Source: JAKSUT01 sp045616505
Lineage (GTDB): Bacteria > Cyanobacteriota > Vampirovibrionia > Gastranaerophilales > Gastranaerophilaceae
DNA: 62,316 nucleotides
Direction of reading: 5' to 3'
NCBI GenBank assembly: GCA_045616505.1
Contig: JAZLGV010000030.1
Span: 1-62,316, forward strand
Shown here: positions 49,884 to 59,270 of the stretch, in pieces
How the letters are laid out: every line of letters begins with the position of its first letter
Position numbering within the stretch: position 1 is the first letter of the stretch
Made by a program: the position numbers and the translations under genes
Notes under the pieces: model-generated
Databases searched by the model: none
Seen by the model: the letters and a program-made list of their open reading frames with translations, nothing else
Told to the model about the DNA's origin: nothing

Positions 49884-51194
49884 TTATTTGTTTTTCAAAC
49901 CTTTTCTGTACCAATAGTAGATTGCTCTTGCAACTCTATTTGAACTGTGTCTTACGTAGCCTTCTTTGTTATCTTCAATTAATTTTTTAGAAACAACTTC
50001 AATTCCTGATTTTCTAACAATTTCAGAATCTAATTTTACAGGATATGAACCAGCTTCTTTGTATTTTTCTGCTAAATTTTCAGGCAACGCATCGTTTACC
50101 AAAACTGCATCAAGAAGTCTTTGATCATCTGCGTGAGATAAAATAGCGTTTACGTGATTAAATACAGTATAATCATCTGTTTCACCAGGTTGAGTCATTA
50201 TGTTACATACATAAATTTTCTTTGCTGTTGCTTCTGATACTGCTTTTGAAATTTCTTTTACAAGTAAATTAGGAATAACACTTGTGTAAAGGCTTCCTGG
50301 TCCTAAAATGATTAAATCAGCATTTTTTATTGCTGTAATAACATCGTCTAACGGTTTGCAATTTTCAGGATCTGTAAATAATCTTCTGATTTTTCCGCCT
50401 GCTTCAGGGATTGCAGATTCACCTTTGATAATTCTTCCGTCATCCATTTCTGCAACAAGTTTCATATCGTCTAAAGTCGCAGGTAAAACACGTCCTCTGA
50501 TAGATAAAACATTTGAAGATTCTTTTACTGCACGAACCATATCACCTGTGATTGAAATTAATGCAGTTAAGAATAAATTACCAAAACTATGTCCTTCAAG
50601 ACCTTCGCCTGTTTTAAATCTGTATTGGAAAAGTTTAGTAACTAAATCTTCATCGTCTGCAAGTGCAGCAATACAGTTTCTAATATCACCAGGAGGAAGA
50701 ATTCCCATTTCTTCTCTTAATCTTCCTGAACTACCGCCATCATCACCAACAGTAACAACAGCAGTAATATTATTTGTTATTTTTTTAATACCTTTTAATA
50801 ACATAGAAAGTCCTGTACCACCGCCGATTGCAACGATTTTTGGACCTCTGTTTAATTTTCTTCTTCTATATAAAGATTCTAAAACATTATCTTTATCTCT
50901 ATCATTATCAACACCTAACATTGATAAATTTGTTTTTTGCCATCCTTCAAAAAACATAAATGCACCAATAATAGCAATAATTAAACCTACAATTCCAGTT
51001 GGTGCTTTTGCTGCAATTAACTTAATAAATTCCATTGCAAAAAAGACAGGACGCATATTAAACACAATCATAATACCAAGCAATACAAAAAGTGAGCCCA
51101 TAAAAATCATTGCGAACCATCTTTTAACTTGTAATCCTGGTATTAACCATCCTGCAGTTTTTGGCATTTTTATATTTTTATCAAACATTCCCAT
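49884..51194 (-). CDS. yvcK: YvcK/CofD-like gluconeogenesis and cell-shape factor, membrane-anchored
   Basis: A 436-residue protein. Residues 25-85 hold two transmembrane helices, not present in Bacillus YvcK. The UDP-sugar-binding CofD-like domain starts about residue 110 (KIVAIGGGTGLSMLLKGIKK, VTVGDDGGSSGRLREEMGILPPGDIRNC). YvcK-type proteins affect gluconeogenic growth and peptidoglycan precursor flow. In the same unit as the pan genes. Confidence 0.88.
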   Translation of the reverse strand: MGMFDKNIKMPKTAGWLIPGLQVKRWFAMIFMGSLFVLLGIMIVFNMRPVFFAMEFIKLIAAKAPTGIVGLIIAIIGAFMFFEGWQKTNLSMLGVDNDRDKDNVLESLYRRRKLNRGPKIVAIGGGTGLSMLLKGIKKITNNITAVVTVGDDGGSSGRLREEMGILPPGDIRNCIAALADDEDLVTKLFQYRFKTGEGLEGHSFGNLFLTALISITGDMVRAVKESSNVLSIRGRVLPATLDDMKLVAEMDDGRIIKGESAIPEAGGKIRRLFTDPENCKPLDDVITAIKNADLIILGPGSLYTSVIPNLLVKEISKAVSEATAKKIYVCNIMTQPGETDDYTVFNHVNAILSHADDQRLLDAVLVNDALPENLAEKYKEAGSYPVKLDSEIVRKSGIEVVSKKLIEDNKEGYVRHSSNRVARAIYYWYRKGLKNK

Positions 51195-51222
51195 TTTATT
51201 CGTCTTTCTTTTCTAATACTTT

Positions 51223-52026
51223 TTATACCCAGCCTGATTCTTGAGCTCTTGCAAAATTAACAGGTGTTCCAAGAGCCATAGAATTTGCTTCTTTTAATAA
51301 TCTTAATGAAATATCATCAGTAGCAAAGTGAATTGTGTTTACTGATATGTTCATTGCTTCTCCTGCAATATTTTCAATTTGTTTGTATTGCAAAAGTTTG
51401 TATAATTTTTTTGAAAGAACATTGTAATCTGTGATATCAGCAACTGTTCTATCAATTAAACCATTTTTTGCGTAAGTTTTATTTAATTCAATTTCACTTA
51501 CAATTGGTAGTTCAACAGTCTCACCAACTTTGATTAAGTTTTCTGATGCTGCACCAACATAAGATAACCATTTTGAACATTTTTTTACAGCTTTTGCAAT
51601 TGAACAAGAAAATTCGAAATTTTCTTCAGCTAAGTTATACATAGCTCCATGTGGTCTTACAAATTCGATTTCTAATGAATAAGCTTTTGCAAAAGATTGT
51701 AATGCTCCAACTTGATAAATAACCAAAGCTTCAATTTCTTCTTCAGATAAATTCATTGCGTGCATTCCGAAACCTTGGATATCATTAAAACCAATGTTTG
51801 CACCGATTACAACATTTTTTTCCTTAGCTTTTAATAAAGCTTCTCTAATTGTAACGGGATCACCCGCATGAAAACCTGCAGAAATGTTTACTGAACTAAC
51901 GTAATCTAAAAAATCAAATTCTTTGTCGTTTTTGTATATACCAAAACCCTGTGCTAAATCAGAGTTATAGTCCATTACTATATTTCTTTTTTGTTTATTG
52001 TTATGTTTTTCTAATACTTCTTGCAT
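51223..52026 (-). CDS. LamB/YcsF family protein (5-oxoprolinase subunit A-like)
   Basis: A 267-residue protein of the PxpA/YcsF family. D-Y-N-S-D-L (family D-L-N-x-D-L), SAGFHAGDPVTI and RPHGAMYN are clear. In other bacteria PxpA works with PxpB and PxpC; neither is visible nearby, and the family start is diverged. A lone member may have another amide-hydrolysing role. Start at 52026 has AAAGGA. Upstream gene of the pan unit. Confidence 0.75.
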   Translation of the reverse strand: MQEVLEKHNNKQKRNIVMDYNSDLAQGFGIYKNDKEFDFLDYVSSVNISAGFHAGDPVTIREALLKAKEKNVVIGANIGFNDIQGFGMHAMNLSEEEIEALVIYQVGALQSFAKAYSLEIEFVRPHGAMYNLAEENFEFSCSIAKAVKKCSKWLSYVGAASENLIKVGETVELPIVSEIELNKTYAKNGLIDRTVADITDYNVLSKKLYKLLQYKQIENIAGEAMNISVNTIHFATDDISLRLLKEANSMALGTPVNFARAQESGWV

Positions 52027-52132
52027 GCAAAATCCTTTATTTTGTAAGAACTTAATAAGAATATTATACTCTCTAAAAATTTTTATACCATATCTTTATA
52101 AAAGATTAATAAACAAATATAACAAAATGAAA

Positions 52133-52164
52133 GAGGCGAATTTTTCATTTGAAAAATTCGCCTC
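52133..52164. terminator. Terminator after the R3H/AAA gene
   Basis: A 14-bp perfect stem (GAGGCGAATTTTTC and complement) around ATTT, at the 3' end of the minus-strand gene; the tail TTTCATTTT is modestly T-rich. Confidence 0.85.
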
Positions 52165-52184
52165 TGAAAGTTTAATAATTTATT

Positions 52185-53822
52185 TTATCCAACATTTTCG
52201 TTGAAATCTTTTCCGCCAACAATTCTTAGGTGTCTATTTGCACCTTCTCCGATGCTTTGACTTACCAAGTTGTGTTGTTCAATTAATTCGTGTTGAAGTT
52301 TTCTTATTTTTTGATTTTGTGGAGTTAATTCAACATTATCTTCGCCTGCTAATATTTTTGCAATAGCAGCTTTGGCTTCATCTAATGCTCTTTCAGCATC
52401 GTCATAATAGCCTTGCAAAACTTCGGGTGCTTCTTGAACTCCTAATGCTTCTTTTAATACTTTTTGAATTTGTGCCATTGAATTTGTTTTAACATAGAAA
52501 ACTTGTATTCTGTAATCATTTGCAATAGATAGGACTTTTGCTCCACCTTTTGCAAAGTTTTTGTGTGCGATTACAACATCTGCATCTTCTACGTTTCTTG
52601 TTATTTCAGCATTTAAATCTAGTCTTTCTATAACTTTTTCAACGATACTTCTTGAAACTGCATAGATATAGACTTTTTTAAATCCTTTTACTTCGTTTAC
52701 ATAATCTTTTCTTGAGAAACTGAATTTTAAACTATCAACGCTAGATGGAGCAATTTTGTGTTCCAAATTGTTTATTGCTTCAACTATTGATGGTTCTTTA
52801 TGAGGTGCTTCTTCTTTTTTAACTGGTTTTTCAGGTTCTTTATAATTATCATCAACTTTTCTTATTTCAGGTCTGATTGGCCAGCCTCTTAAAATGTAAT
52901 CAACTGCTTCTGAAGTATCTTTGTATATTGCAAGAGTGTTTCTGTCGATGATTTCAATAACGATGTCGAAAGTTGGTTGTTTTTCACGTTCAAGAACTGT
53001 TTTTTGACTTCCTCTACGTTTTGCTTCATCATCACCTAATGTTACTGATTGAATACCACCGACCAAATCTGATAAAGCAGGGTTTTTAATTAAGTTTTCT
53101 AATGTATTACCGTGACAAGTAGCAATCAACATAACGCCACGTTCTGCGATTGTTCTTGCAGCTTGTGCTTCTGCTTCTGTGCCGATTTCATCAACTACGA
53201 TAACTTCAGGAGTATGGTTTTCAACTGCTTCAATCATTATATCTTTTTGAAACTCAGGTTGAGAAACTTGCATTCTTCTAGCTTTACCAATTGCAGGGTG
53301 TGGAAGGTCACCATCACCGGCGATTTCATTTGAGGTATCAACAACGATTACTCTTTTATGAAGTTCGTCTGCCATTAATCTTGAAATTTCTCTCAATTTA
53401 GTTGTTTTGCCAACACCAGGACGACCTAAGAACAAAATACTTTTTCCTTGAACAACAAAGTCCTTTATACAAGAAATTGTCCCTGTAACAACTCTACCAA
53501 CTCTGCAAGTTAAGCCAATAATTTTTCCTTGTCTGTTTCTTATTGCGCTTATACGGTGGAGTGTACCAGGGATACCTGAACGATTGTCAGAAGTAAATTC
53601 TGCAATTCTTTGCGTAATATACGATATATCATCATCATTAATAGGCTTAATGCCAAGACATTCTATATCTCCATTTGAATGTCTGATTTCTGGTAATCGT
53701 CCGATGTCTAAGACTATTTCTATGACATCTTCCATTTTTTCAAAATTCATGTGCTCTCTTACCCACGGGGGTAGAATTTCAATTAATCTTTCAAGATCAC
53801 TGTGAAATTGCACGTTGTTCAT
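52185..53822 (-). CDS. Ycf45-like AAA ATPase with R3H domain
   Basis: A 545-residue protein. AAA core with Walker A at 133-141 (GRPGVGKTT) and Walker B VIVVDEIG; this part is SpoIIIAA-like. A linker (about 330-480) and a C-terminal R3H module (R-x3-H: IRKLQH near 507-514) predict single-stranded nucleic acid binding. The architecture is the Ycf45 family of cyanobacteria and plastids, the best lineage clue in the window. Role unknown; possibly DNA transactions. Confidence 0.85.
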   Translation of the reverse strand: MNNVQFHSDLERLIEILPPWVREHMNFEKMEDVIEIVLDIGRLPEIRHSNGDIECLGIKPINDDDISYITQRIAEFTSDNRSGIPGTLHRISAIRNRQGKIIGLTCRVGRVVTGTISCIKDFVVQGKSILFLGRPGVGKTTKLREISRLMADELHKRVIVVDTSNEIAGDGDLPHPAIGKARRMQVSQPEFQKDIMIEAVENHTPEVIVVDEIGTEAEAQAARTIAERGVMLIATCHGNTLENLIKNPALSDLVGGIQSVTLGDDEAKRRGSQKTVLEREKQPTFDIVIEIIDRNTLAIYKDTSEAVDYILRGWPIRPEIRKVDDNYKEPEKPVKKEEAPHKEPSIVEAINNLEHKIAPSSVDSLKFSFSRKDYVNEVKGFKKVYIYAVSRSIVEKVIERLDLNAEITRNVEDADVVIAHKNFAKGGAKVLSIANDYRIQVFYVKTNSMAQIQKVLKEALGVQEAPEVLQGYYDDAERALDEAKAAIAKILAGEDNVELTPQNQKIRKLQHELIEQHNLVSQSIGEGANRHLRIVGGKDFNENVG

Positions 53823-54053
53823 ATATTATTCAACCTTTCTTTGAAAGTGTAAACGACATTTCATAACTATTATCGCATATTTTCAATTTTTTCTCGGTTG
53901 GTTCTTACACTCCTATTATAACACCTTTTTAAATGTTTCTCGCAATAACTCATTCTTTAGGATGAGTAAAATTTTACATAACTTCATAAACTTAAGGGGT
54001 CTGAATTAGTGTAATAATAACAGTTTTAGCCATTGTTACGATTTGTTAAGCGA

Positions 54054-55289
54054 CTATTTTAATGGTTTTTTTGTATGATTTGTTGTTAAAACACTTATAA
54101 ATTCTATCATTGAAATTGGTTTTGTTTTAAAATCATCAGATTTTATTAAACCTTGAATAATTCCCAAAATGCAAGCCTCACAAGTAGTTACAGTATAATC
54201 AGTTTTTTGTAATTTTAGATTTTCTGCTGTTTGTAAAGATATGTTTTCTGATAGTTCCATGTTTTTTAGTGCAAAACTTCCTGCAAAGCCACAACAACTG
54301 TCAAAATTACACATTTGCTTATATTCTAAATTTTTAAATTTTGAGCAAAGTTCGGTTGGTAAATTCAAATTTGTTTCATGACATGGTTTTTTATAAGTAA
54401 AAGATATTTTTTTGTCTAATGTTGTTGTATCTATATTTTCAAGTAAGTATTCAGATACGCTTTTTGATTTTTTCTTGATATTTTCAAGTTTTTCAAGAAG
54501 TTTTTTATCAGTAATATAATCTGAGTAGTGTTCTATTGTGTGTTTGCAAGTTGCACAGTCTGTTAAAAACACATCAAAATCATCTGGAATATTTCTCAAA
54601 TTAAATTCTATTCGTTTTTTAAATTGTTCAACATCACCACTTGATAACATTGGCATTCCGCAGCATTTAAAATCTATTTCTTGAATACTTATGCCCATTT
54701 TTGCTAAAAGATTTTTTGTTAAAATTCGTGTTTTAGGATTTATATAAGAAATGCAACCATTAAAATATACAACTTTTTTTGTAGAATTTTTTATTTTTTC
54801 TTGTTTTAAATTTTGAATATCAACATATTCATTCATAAGAATAATTTTTCTTCCAAGTATGTTTTTTTTCAAAATCGGATAAAATAATTTTACAAGTTTT
54901 GGAATAAAACATAATCTGTAAAATTTTAAAGCAAAGCCAATTAGCTTGAATAAATTTTCAAAAATCAATTTTGAAAATATGATTTTTTCAAATAGATTTT
55001 TTTTAGAAGAAAAATAATCTGCTTTTGCTGCTAATATAATTTTTTTAGCATCTATTTCGCTAGGGCAAAAATCTTTACAAGCATTACACATCAAGCACAT
55101 ATCAAGATATTTATTGATATTTTTGTTTAGTGTTAAATCTTCTTCTAAAACCCCTTTTAGCATAATAAATTTACCACGAGAAACGGCGCAATCGTTTCCT
55201 GTGATTTTATAAACAGGGCAAGCAGACATACAAAGTCCACATTTTGAACATTGTTGAATTTGAGATTCGTATTCACATAAATTTTTCAA
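54054..55289 (-). CDS. GlcF/LutA-type Fe-S oxidoreductase subunit
   Basis: A 411-residue protein. Two [4Fe-4S] motifs: CSKCGLCMSACP near residue 14 and CLMCNACKDFCP near 65, then two CCG domains (CISYINP...CCGMPM and C...CCGFAG). It fits the Fe-S subunit of glycolate or lactate oxidation complexes. No flavoprotein partner is beside it; it follows pyruvate kinase by 39 bases. TTG start with AAGGAG eight bases upstream. Confidence 0.85.
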   Translation of the reverse strand: MKNLCEYESQIQQCSKCGLCMSACPVYKITGNDCAVSRGKFIMLKGVLEEDLTLNKNINKYLDMCLMCNACKDFCPSEIDAKKIILAAKADYFSSKKNLFEKIIFSKLIFENLFKLIGFALKFYRLCFIPKLVKLFYPILKKNILGRKIILMNEYVDIQNLKQEKIKNSTKKVVYFNGCISYINPKTRILTKNLLAKMGISIQEIDFKCCGMPMLSSGDVEQFKKRIEFNLRNIPDDFDVFLTDCATCKHTIEHYSDYITDKKLLEKLENIKKKSKSVSEYLLENIDTTTLDKKISFTYKKPCHETNLNLPTELCSKFKNLEYKQMCNFDSCCGFAGSFALKNMELSENISLQTAENLKLQKTDYTVTTCEACILGIIQGLIKSDDFKTKPISMIEFISVLTTNHTKKPLK

Positions 55290-55328
55290 AATGTGGACTC
55301 CTTGTATTTCTTGATTTGTGCTTAATTA

Positions 55329-56768
55329 TTAATCATTAACTGAAGCACCAATTTCATGAAGTTTGATAAAATTAGTTTTACCTACCATCAAATCAGGCAA
55401 AGAACCTGTGATGATAACTTTATCACCATTTTTCATGTCAAATGTTGCTTTTAAACCTTCTTCCAAATCTTTTACGATATTACTATTGAAGTTTCCGTCA
55501 ATATTCATTTCTGCCGGATATACATCTGAGAATAGTATCATACGGCGTGTGTTTCTGTAACTTGGACAAAAACTCAAAATTGGAACACTTGGTTTTGCTT
55601 TTGATAGCAATTTTGGAGTATAACCACTTGCTGTTAAAGTGATAATTGCTTTTACGTCAACTTTTTCGACCATGTCGATAATTGCTGTACAAATAGCTAT
55701 TGAATCATCTTTGCAAGCTTCAAGTAAATCTTTTGAATATTTGTTGTGAACCATTAATTGGCTATTTTCAACGTTAGTAGCAATTGATGACATCATTTTA
55801 ACTGCTTCTACTGGATATTTTCCAGCAGCCGTTTCGCCTGATAACATAATTGCATCTGTACCGTCAAGAATTGCGTTTGCAACGTCTGATGCTTCTGCAC
55901 GTGTTGGAATTGGTTGTTCAATCATTGATTCAAGCATTTGTGTTGCAACGATTACAACTTTTCTTTGAGCATTTGCTTTTTTGATAATTTCTTTTTGAAC
56001 GATAGGCACTTTTTCAGGTGAAATTTCGATACCTAAATCACCTCTAGCAACCATTATGCCTGCTGAACGAAGAATGATTTCGTCAACGTTTTCAACGGCT
56101 TGAGGTTTTTCTATTTTTGAAATGATTTTGATTTTACCATTGTATTGTTTAATTATTTCACGAAGTTCCATAACGTCTTTTTCGTCTCTTACGAAAGATA
56201 GACCTAGATAGTCGATTTCGTTATCAATTGAGAATTTAACGAATGCTTTATCTTTTTCTGTTAAAACATTCAAACTTCCTTGTGAACCGGGGATATTAAT
56301 CCCTTTTCTTTGTTTTAATAATCCGCCACAAAGAACTTTCGCATTTACGACATCGCCATCTACACCTAAAACTTCCATTACAAGTTTTCCGTCATCAAGC
56401 ATGATTTTTTCGCCAATTTTTACGTCTTTAGCTATTCCTTCGTAATCAACAGGAATTATATCATTTTCTTTTTTAGCGGCATGTTTAAATTTAACTGTTG
56501 TATTTTTTATAAGTTCAATTGGTTCATCAAGTAGTCCAACTCTTATTTTTGGTCCTTGTAAATCCATCAAGACTGGAATTGGATAACCAACTTCTTTTTC
56601 TACTTCTCTGATGATGTTTAATCTTTTTAAATGTGTTTCTTCATCTGCATGTGAAGAATTTAATCTAAACATTGTAACGCCAGCATCTACCAATGCTCTT
56701 ATTGTTTCTTTTGTTTCGCTACTAGGTCCAATTGTTGCTATTATTTTCGTACTATTGAATTTTTTCAT
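55329..56768 (-). CDS. pyk: Pyruvate kinase
   Basis: A 479-residue glycolytic enzyme, PEP + ADP to pyruvate + ATP. TKIIATIGPSS, FRLNSSHA, the metal/lysine block KIISKIEKPQA, MVARGDLGIE and ATQMLESMI are seen. Usual length without an extra C-terminal domain. GGAGGAG site, presumably its own promoter in the 56769-56946 gap. Confidence 0.97.
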   Translation of the reverse strand: MKKFNSTKIIATIGPSSETKETIRALVDAGVTMFRLNSSHADEETHLKRLNIIREVEKEVGYPIPVLMDLQGPKIRVGLLDEPIELIKNTTVKFKHAAKKENDIIPVDYEGIAKDVKIGEKIMLDDGKLVMEVLGVDGDVVNAKVLCGGLLKQRKGINIPGSQGSLNVLTEKDKAFVKFSIDNEIDYLGLSFVRDEKDVMELREIIKQYNGKIKIISKIEKPQAVENVDEIILRSAGIMVARGDLGIEISPEKVPIVQKEIIKKANAQRKVVIVATQMLESMIEQPIPTRAEASDVANAILDGTDAIMLSGETAAGKYPVEAVKMMSSIATNVENSQLMVHNKYSKDLLEACKDDSIAICTAIIDMVEKVDVKAIITLTASGYTPKLLSKAKPSVPILSFCPSYRNTRRMILFSDVYPAEMNIDGNFNSNIVKDLEEGLKATFDMKNGDKVIITGSLPDLMVGKTNFIKLHEIGASVND

Positions 56769-56946
56769 GGGGTCTCCTCCTAATCAAATTTATTTTAACA
56801 CAAACACAGCACAAAAATAAAAATCAATTATTAATATTTAATATAGTCCTATTGTTCTAACTAATAAGATATAGTTTTTTATTTTTGCGAGAGAAAAACT
56901 GTAATGAAAAGGAAAGTTGAACTACATAATAAGGAGAAATTAAATT

Positions 56947-57420
56947 ATGAAAAAACAATTAATTGCATTTTTAAGTATTGTGAGTTTTGCATTTGCTACA
57001 CAAGGTTGCTTTGCTGCTTGTCCAGTATCAGATAATCCTTGCGATAATTCTTGCGAAAGTGAATCTTGCAAAGATAAAAAAGGTTGCTGTGAAGATTGGC
57101 TTTATACAACTAATTTAGAAGAATATTTTTGTAAAATGAATTTGTCAGAAAGTCAAAAAAGTGAAGCAATAAAAGCAATTGAAGAATTTAAAGATAGCAC
57201 TCAATCAATGAGAAATTCTGATTGCACCTGTTCCTCAAAAGAAGAATGCAGAGAATACAGAAGGGCATTACGTACACTTGATAATCAGATGAAAAATATT
57301 ATTACAAAATGCCAAAAAGATGATTATAAAGCAGTAAGAAAAGAAGTTAAAGAACAAGTAAAACTTTGTCATCATTGCTTGATTGGGCCATCTCAAAAAT
57401 GTAAAAATGCTTGTGATTAA
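56947..57420 (+). CDS. Exported cysteine-rich protein with LTxxQ-like helix
   Basis: A 157-residue secreted protein. Signal peptide 1-23 (ending CFA), then about 15 cysteines in two clusters (24-47 and 90-156) around a helical middle with MNLSESQKSEAIKAIEEF, which recalls the LTxxQ segment of Spy/CpxP periplasmic chaperones. So many cysteines in an exported protein suggest disulfides or metal binding. AAGGAG site; terminator after. No function is proven. Confidence 0.75.
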   Translation: MKKQLIAFLSIVSFAFATQGCFAACPVSDNPCDNSCESESCKDKKGCCEDWLYTTNLEEYFCKMNLSESQKSEAIKAIEEFKDSTQSMRNSDCTCSSKEECREYRRALRTLDNQMKNIITKCQKDDYKAVRKEVKEQVKLCHHCLIGPSQKCKNACD

Positions 57421-57434
57421 TAATAAATAGAATA

Positions 57435-57466
57435 AAAAGCACGTCATTTTAATTTGACGTGCTTTT
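57435..57466. terminator. Bidirectional terminator
   Basis: AAAAGCACGTCA pairs with TGACGTGCTTTT around TTTTAATT, between the Cys-rich gene and convergent pckA. Confidence 0.9.
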
Positions 57467-57482
57467 ATTTTATGTTTTTAAC

Positions 57483-59120
57483 TTAAATTTGTTTTAATAT
57501 TTCTTCCAACGCTAATAGAGCATCATTTGGAAGTTTGTCTATACCGTTGTTTACGGTGTCTCTTGATTTTACAAAATCAATTCTATCTTGTATTCTTTTT
57601 TTGAATTGTTCTTTGTAATCTTTATCTTCGAAAGATAAATTATAGTCTTCGATATCCATTATTTCTATATCTGAGAAGTTTTCCCATTTATGAAAATCTG
57701 ATTTTCCTTCGACAATCGCTTCAATTATGCCAAGGGTAACTTGTGGAGTAACTTTTTTACCCATAAATTCTCCAGTATTTAAGATATAACAATCAACACC
57801 GTCAATCATAAGTTGTTTAAATCTTGTATAATCTCTTTCTAATGGGTAAACTCTGAATGGGTTTGCATAAGGCTCAACAACCAACGCATTTGGATCGACT
57901 CCTTCTGCTAATCTTTCTGCACTTGTACGTTTTGTAGCTAATGTTGCTCCCATTGCAGAACCTAAAGAAGCACCTGAAAGTTTTAATACAGGTGGAATTG
58001 TTGGGTCTTTCATAAGCCAAAAGATAGCGTTGATAGGTTGATTAATTCTATCTACCCTGTTTTTTGACCAAAATCTTGATTTTACTGCACGACCATTACC
58101 GTTTCTAACATCTTCAGTTATAGCGTGTAATGTTCCGTCTTTATCTTGGATAACTCCATTATTTTGTAAGGTTAAAATATATTTGTTATCTTCGCAATTT
58201 ATAGGATAATCTGCGGTTTTATCAAAATAAGCTGGTTCAAGTGCTATTGAATATTTGTCTTTGATATTTATTATAAAAGCATCATCGTGTAAAACTGTAA
58301 TATCATATTTATTATTATGTTTTGCGTGTGTAATTGTTGATTTTCCACTACCTGAAAGTCCAAACACTGCAACTTGATAAGATTTATTGTTTGGTAAATT
58401 ATATCTTTTCATTCCGCCATGACAAGCCGCATAACCACTTGCAGCAGCTGTTCCCCACGCAAGTGTTAATGTACCTTTTTTATGTTCCCCAAAATATTTC
58501 ATCCCTAAAATTGCTGCGCAGTTATGTTTTGGATCAAAATATGTTAAACCATAAGGAAAATCTGGATGTTGCCAATCAGGGTTTGAATAAATATAAATAT
58601 CTCCTCTTGGAATTGGTGATGATTTTTTGTATCTTTTCAAAAAATCTTTATTTTCTGCTTGAAAATTTAATAACCAAGAAAGCATTATGTTTTCATGATT
58701 TTTTGGAATAAGTAAATGTGCTTTAACCATGAAATCTTCATCAAGCCCAATTATTGCATTTGCTTTGTACATGGTTTTGTATCTTGAATTATAAATAGCT
58801 TCTCTTATTATAGGTAAAAGTTTTGCTTCGTCACAACCTTCTGCTCCGACAATTTTTCGTGCAGCGGTGCAACGCCCAACAATAGCACCATCATTGAACA
58901 ATAATTGATTTGCACCAAAAGGAAGTCCTAATTTTGTTGCTTTATAGATTTTTCTGCCTTTTAGTTCAATTGTTCCTGCTGATTTTTTTGCTAATTTGTA
59001 TGCTTGTGCAACTGATTTAATCTCTTTTACATTATTTCCAAAAAACGGAGCTGTTATAGTTGCTCTTGAGGCTGAAACTATTTCTTTTATATCTTCTGAC
59101 AAAAATTCAATACTCGACAT
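57483..59120 (-). CDS. pckA: Phosphoenolpyruvate carboxykinase (ATP)
   Basis: A 545-residue enzyme: oxaloacetate + ATP to PEP + CO2 + ADP, or the reverse in fermentative cells. The GLSGSGKST P-loop, HDDAF metal site and downstream RFWSKNRVD block are seen. Compared with E. coli PckA the sequence is diverged, of the kind seen in clostridial and gut genomes. Start chosen at the ATG 59120 behind GAGGAAAAAGG; a GTG eight codons earlier is the alternative. Confidence 0.88.
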   Translation of the reverse strand: MSSIEFLSEDIKEIVSASRATITAPFFGNNVKEIKSVAQAYKLAKKSAGTIELKGRKIYKATKLGLPFGANQLLFNDGAIVGRCTAARKIVGAEGCDEAKLLPIIREAIYNSRYKTMYKANAIIGLDEDFMVKAHLLIPKNHENIMLSWLLNFQAENKDFLKRYKKSSPIPRGDIYIYSNPDWQHPDFPYGLTYFDPKHNCAAILGMKYFGEHKKGTLTLAWGTAAASGYAACHGGMKRYNLPNNKSYQVAVFGLSGSGKSTITHAKHNNKYDITVLHDDAFIINIKDKYSIALEPAYFDKTADYPINCEDNKYILTLQNNGVIQDKDGTLHAITEDVRNGNGRAVKSRFWSKNRVDRINQPINAIFWLMKDPTIPPVLKLSGASLGSAMGATLATKRTSAERLAEGVDPNALVVEPYANPFRVYPLERDYTRFKQLMIDGVDCYILNTGEFMGKKVTPQVTLGIIEAIVEGKSDFHKWENFSDIEIMDIEDYNLSFEDKDYKEQFKKRIQDRIDFVKSRDTVNNGIDKLPNDALLALEEILKQI

Positions 59121-59270
59121 TACCTTTTTCCTCTTTCCGTACACATTTCGGGGTATATTAATAACAAATTAATAAATACTTCCTTTAAAAACTTTTTTAA
59201 TAATACTCGCATTTTTTTAAAATGGCAAGCAAATTTATCATCAAAGAAAGATTGTAAAAATCAATTTTTA

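Noticed and set aside
50308..51216. Plus-strand ORF of 302 codons opposite yvcK.
   Set aside because: Long only because the antisense frame of a low-stop gene stays open; yvcK has full family motifs on the other strand.
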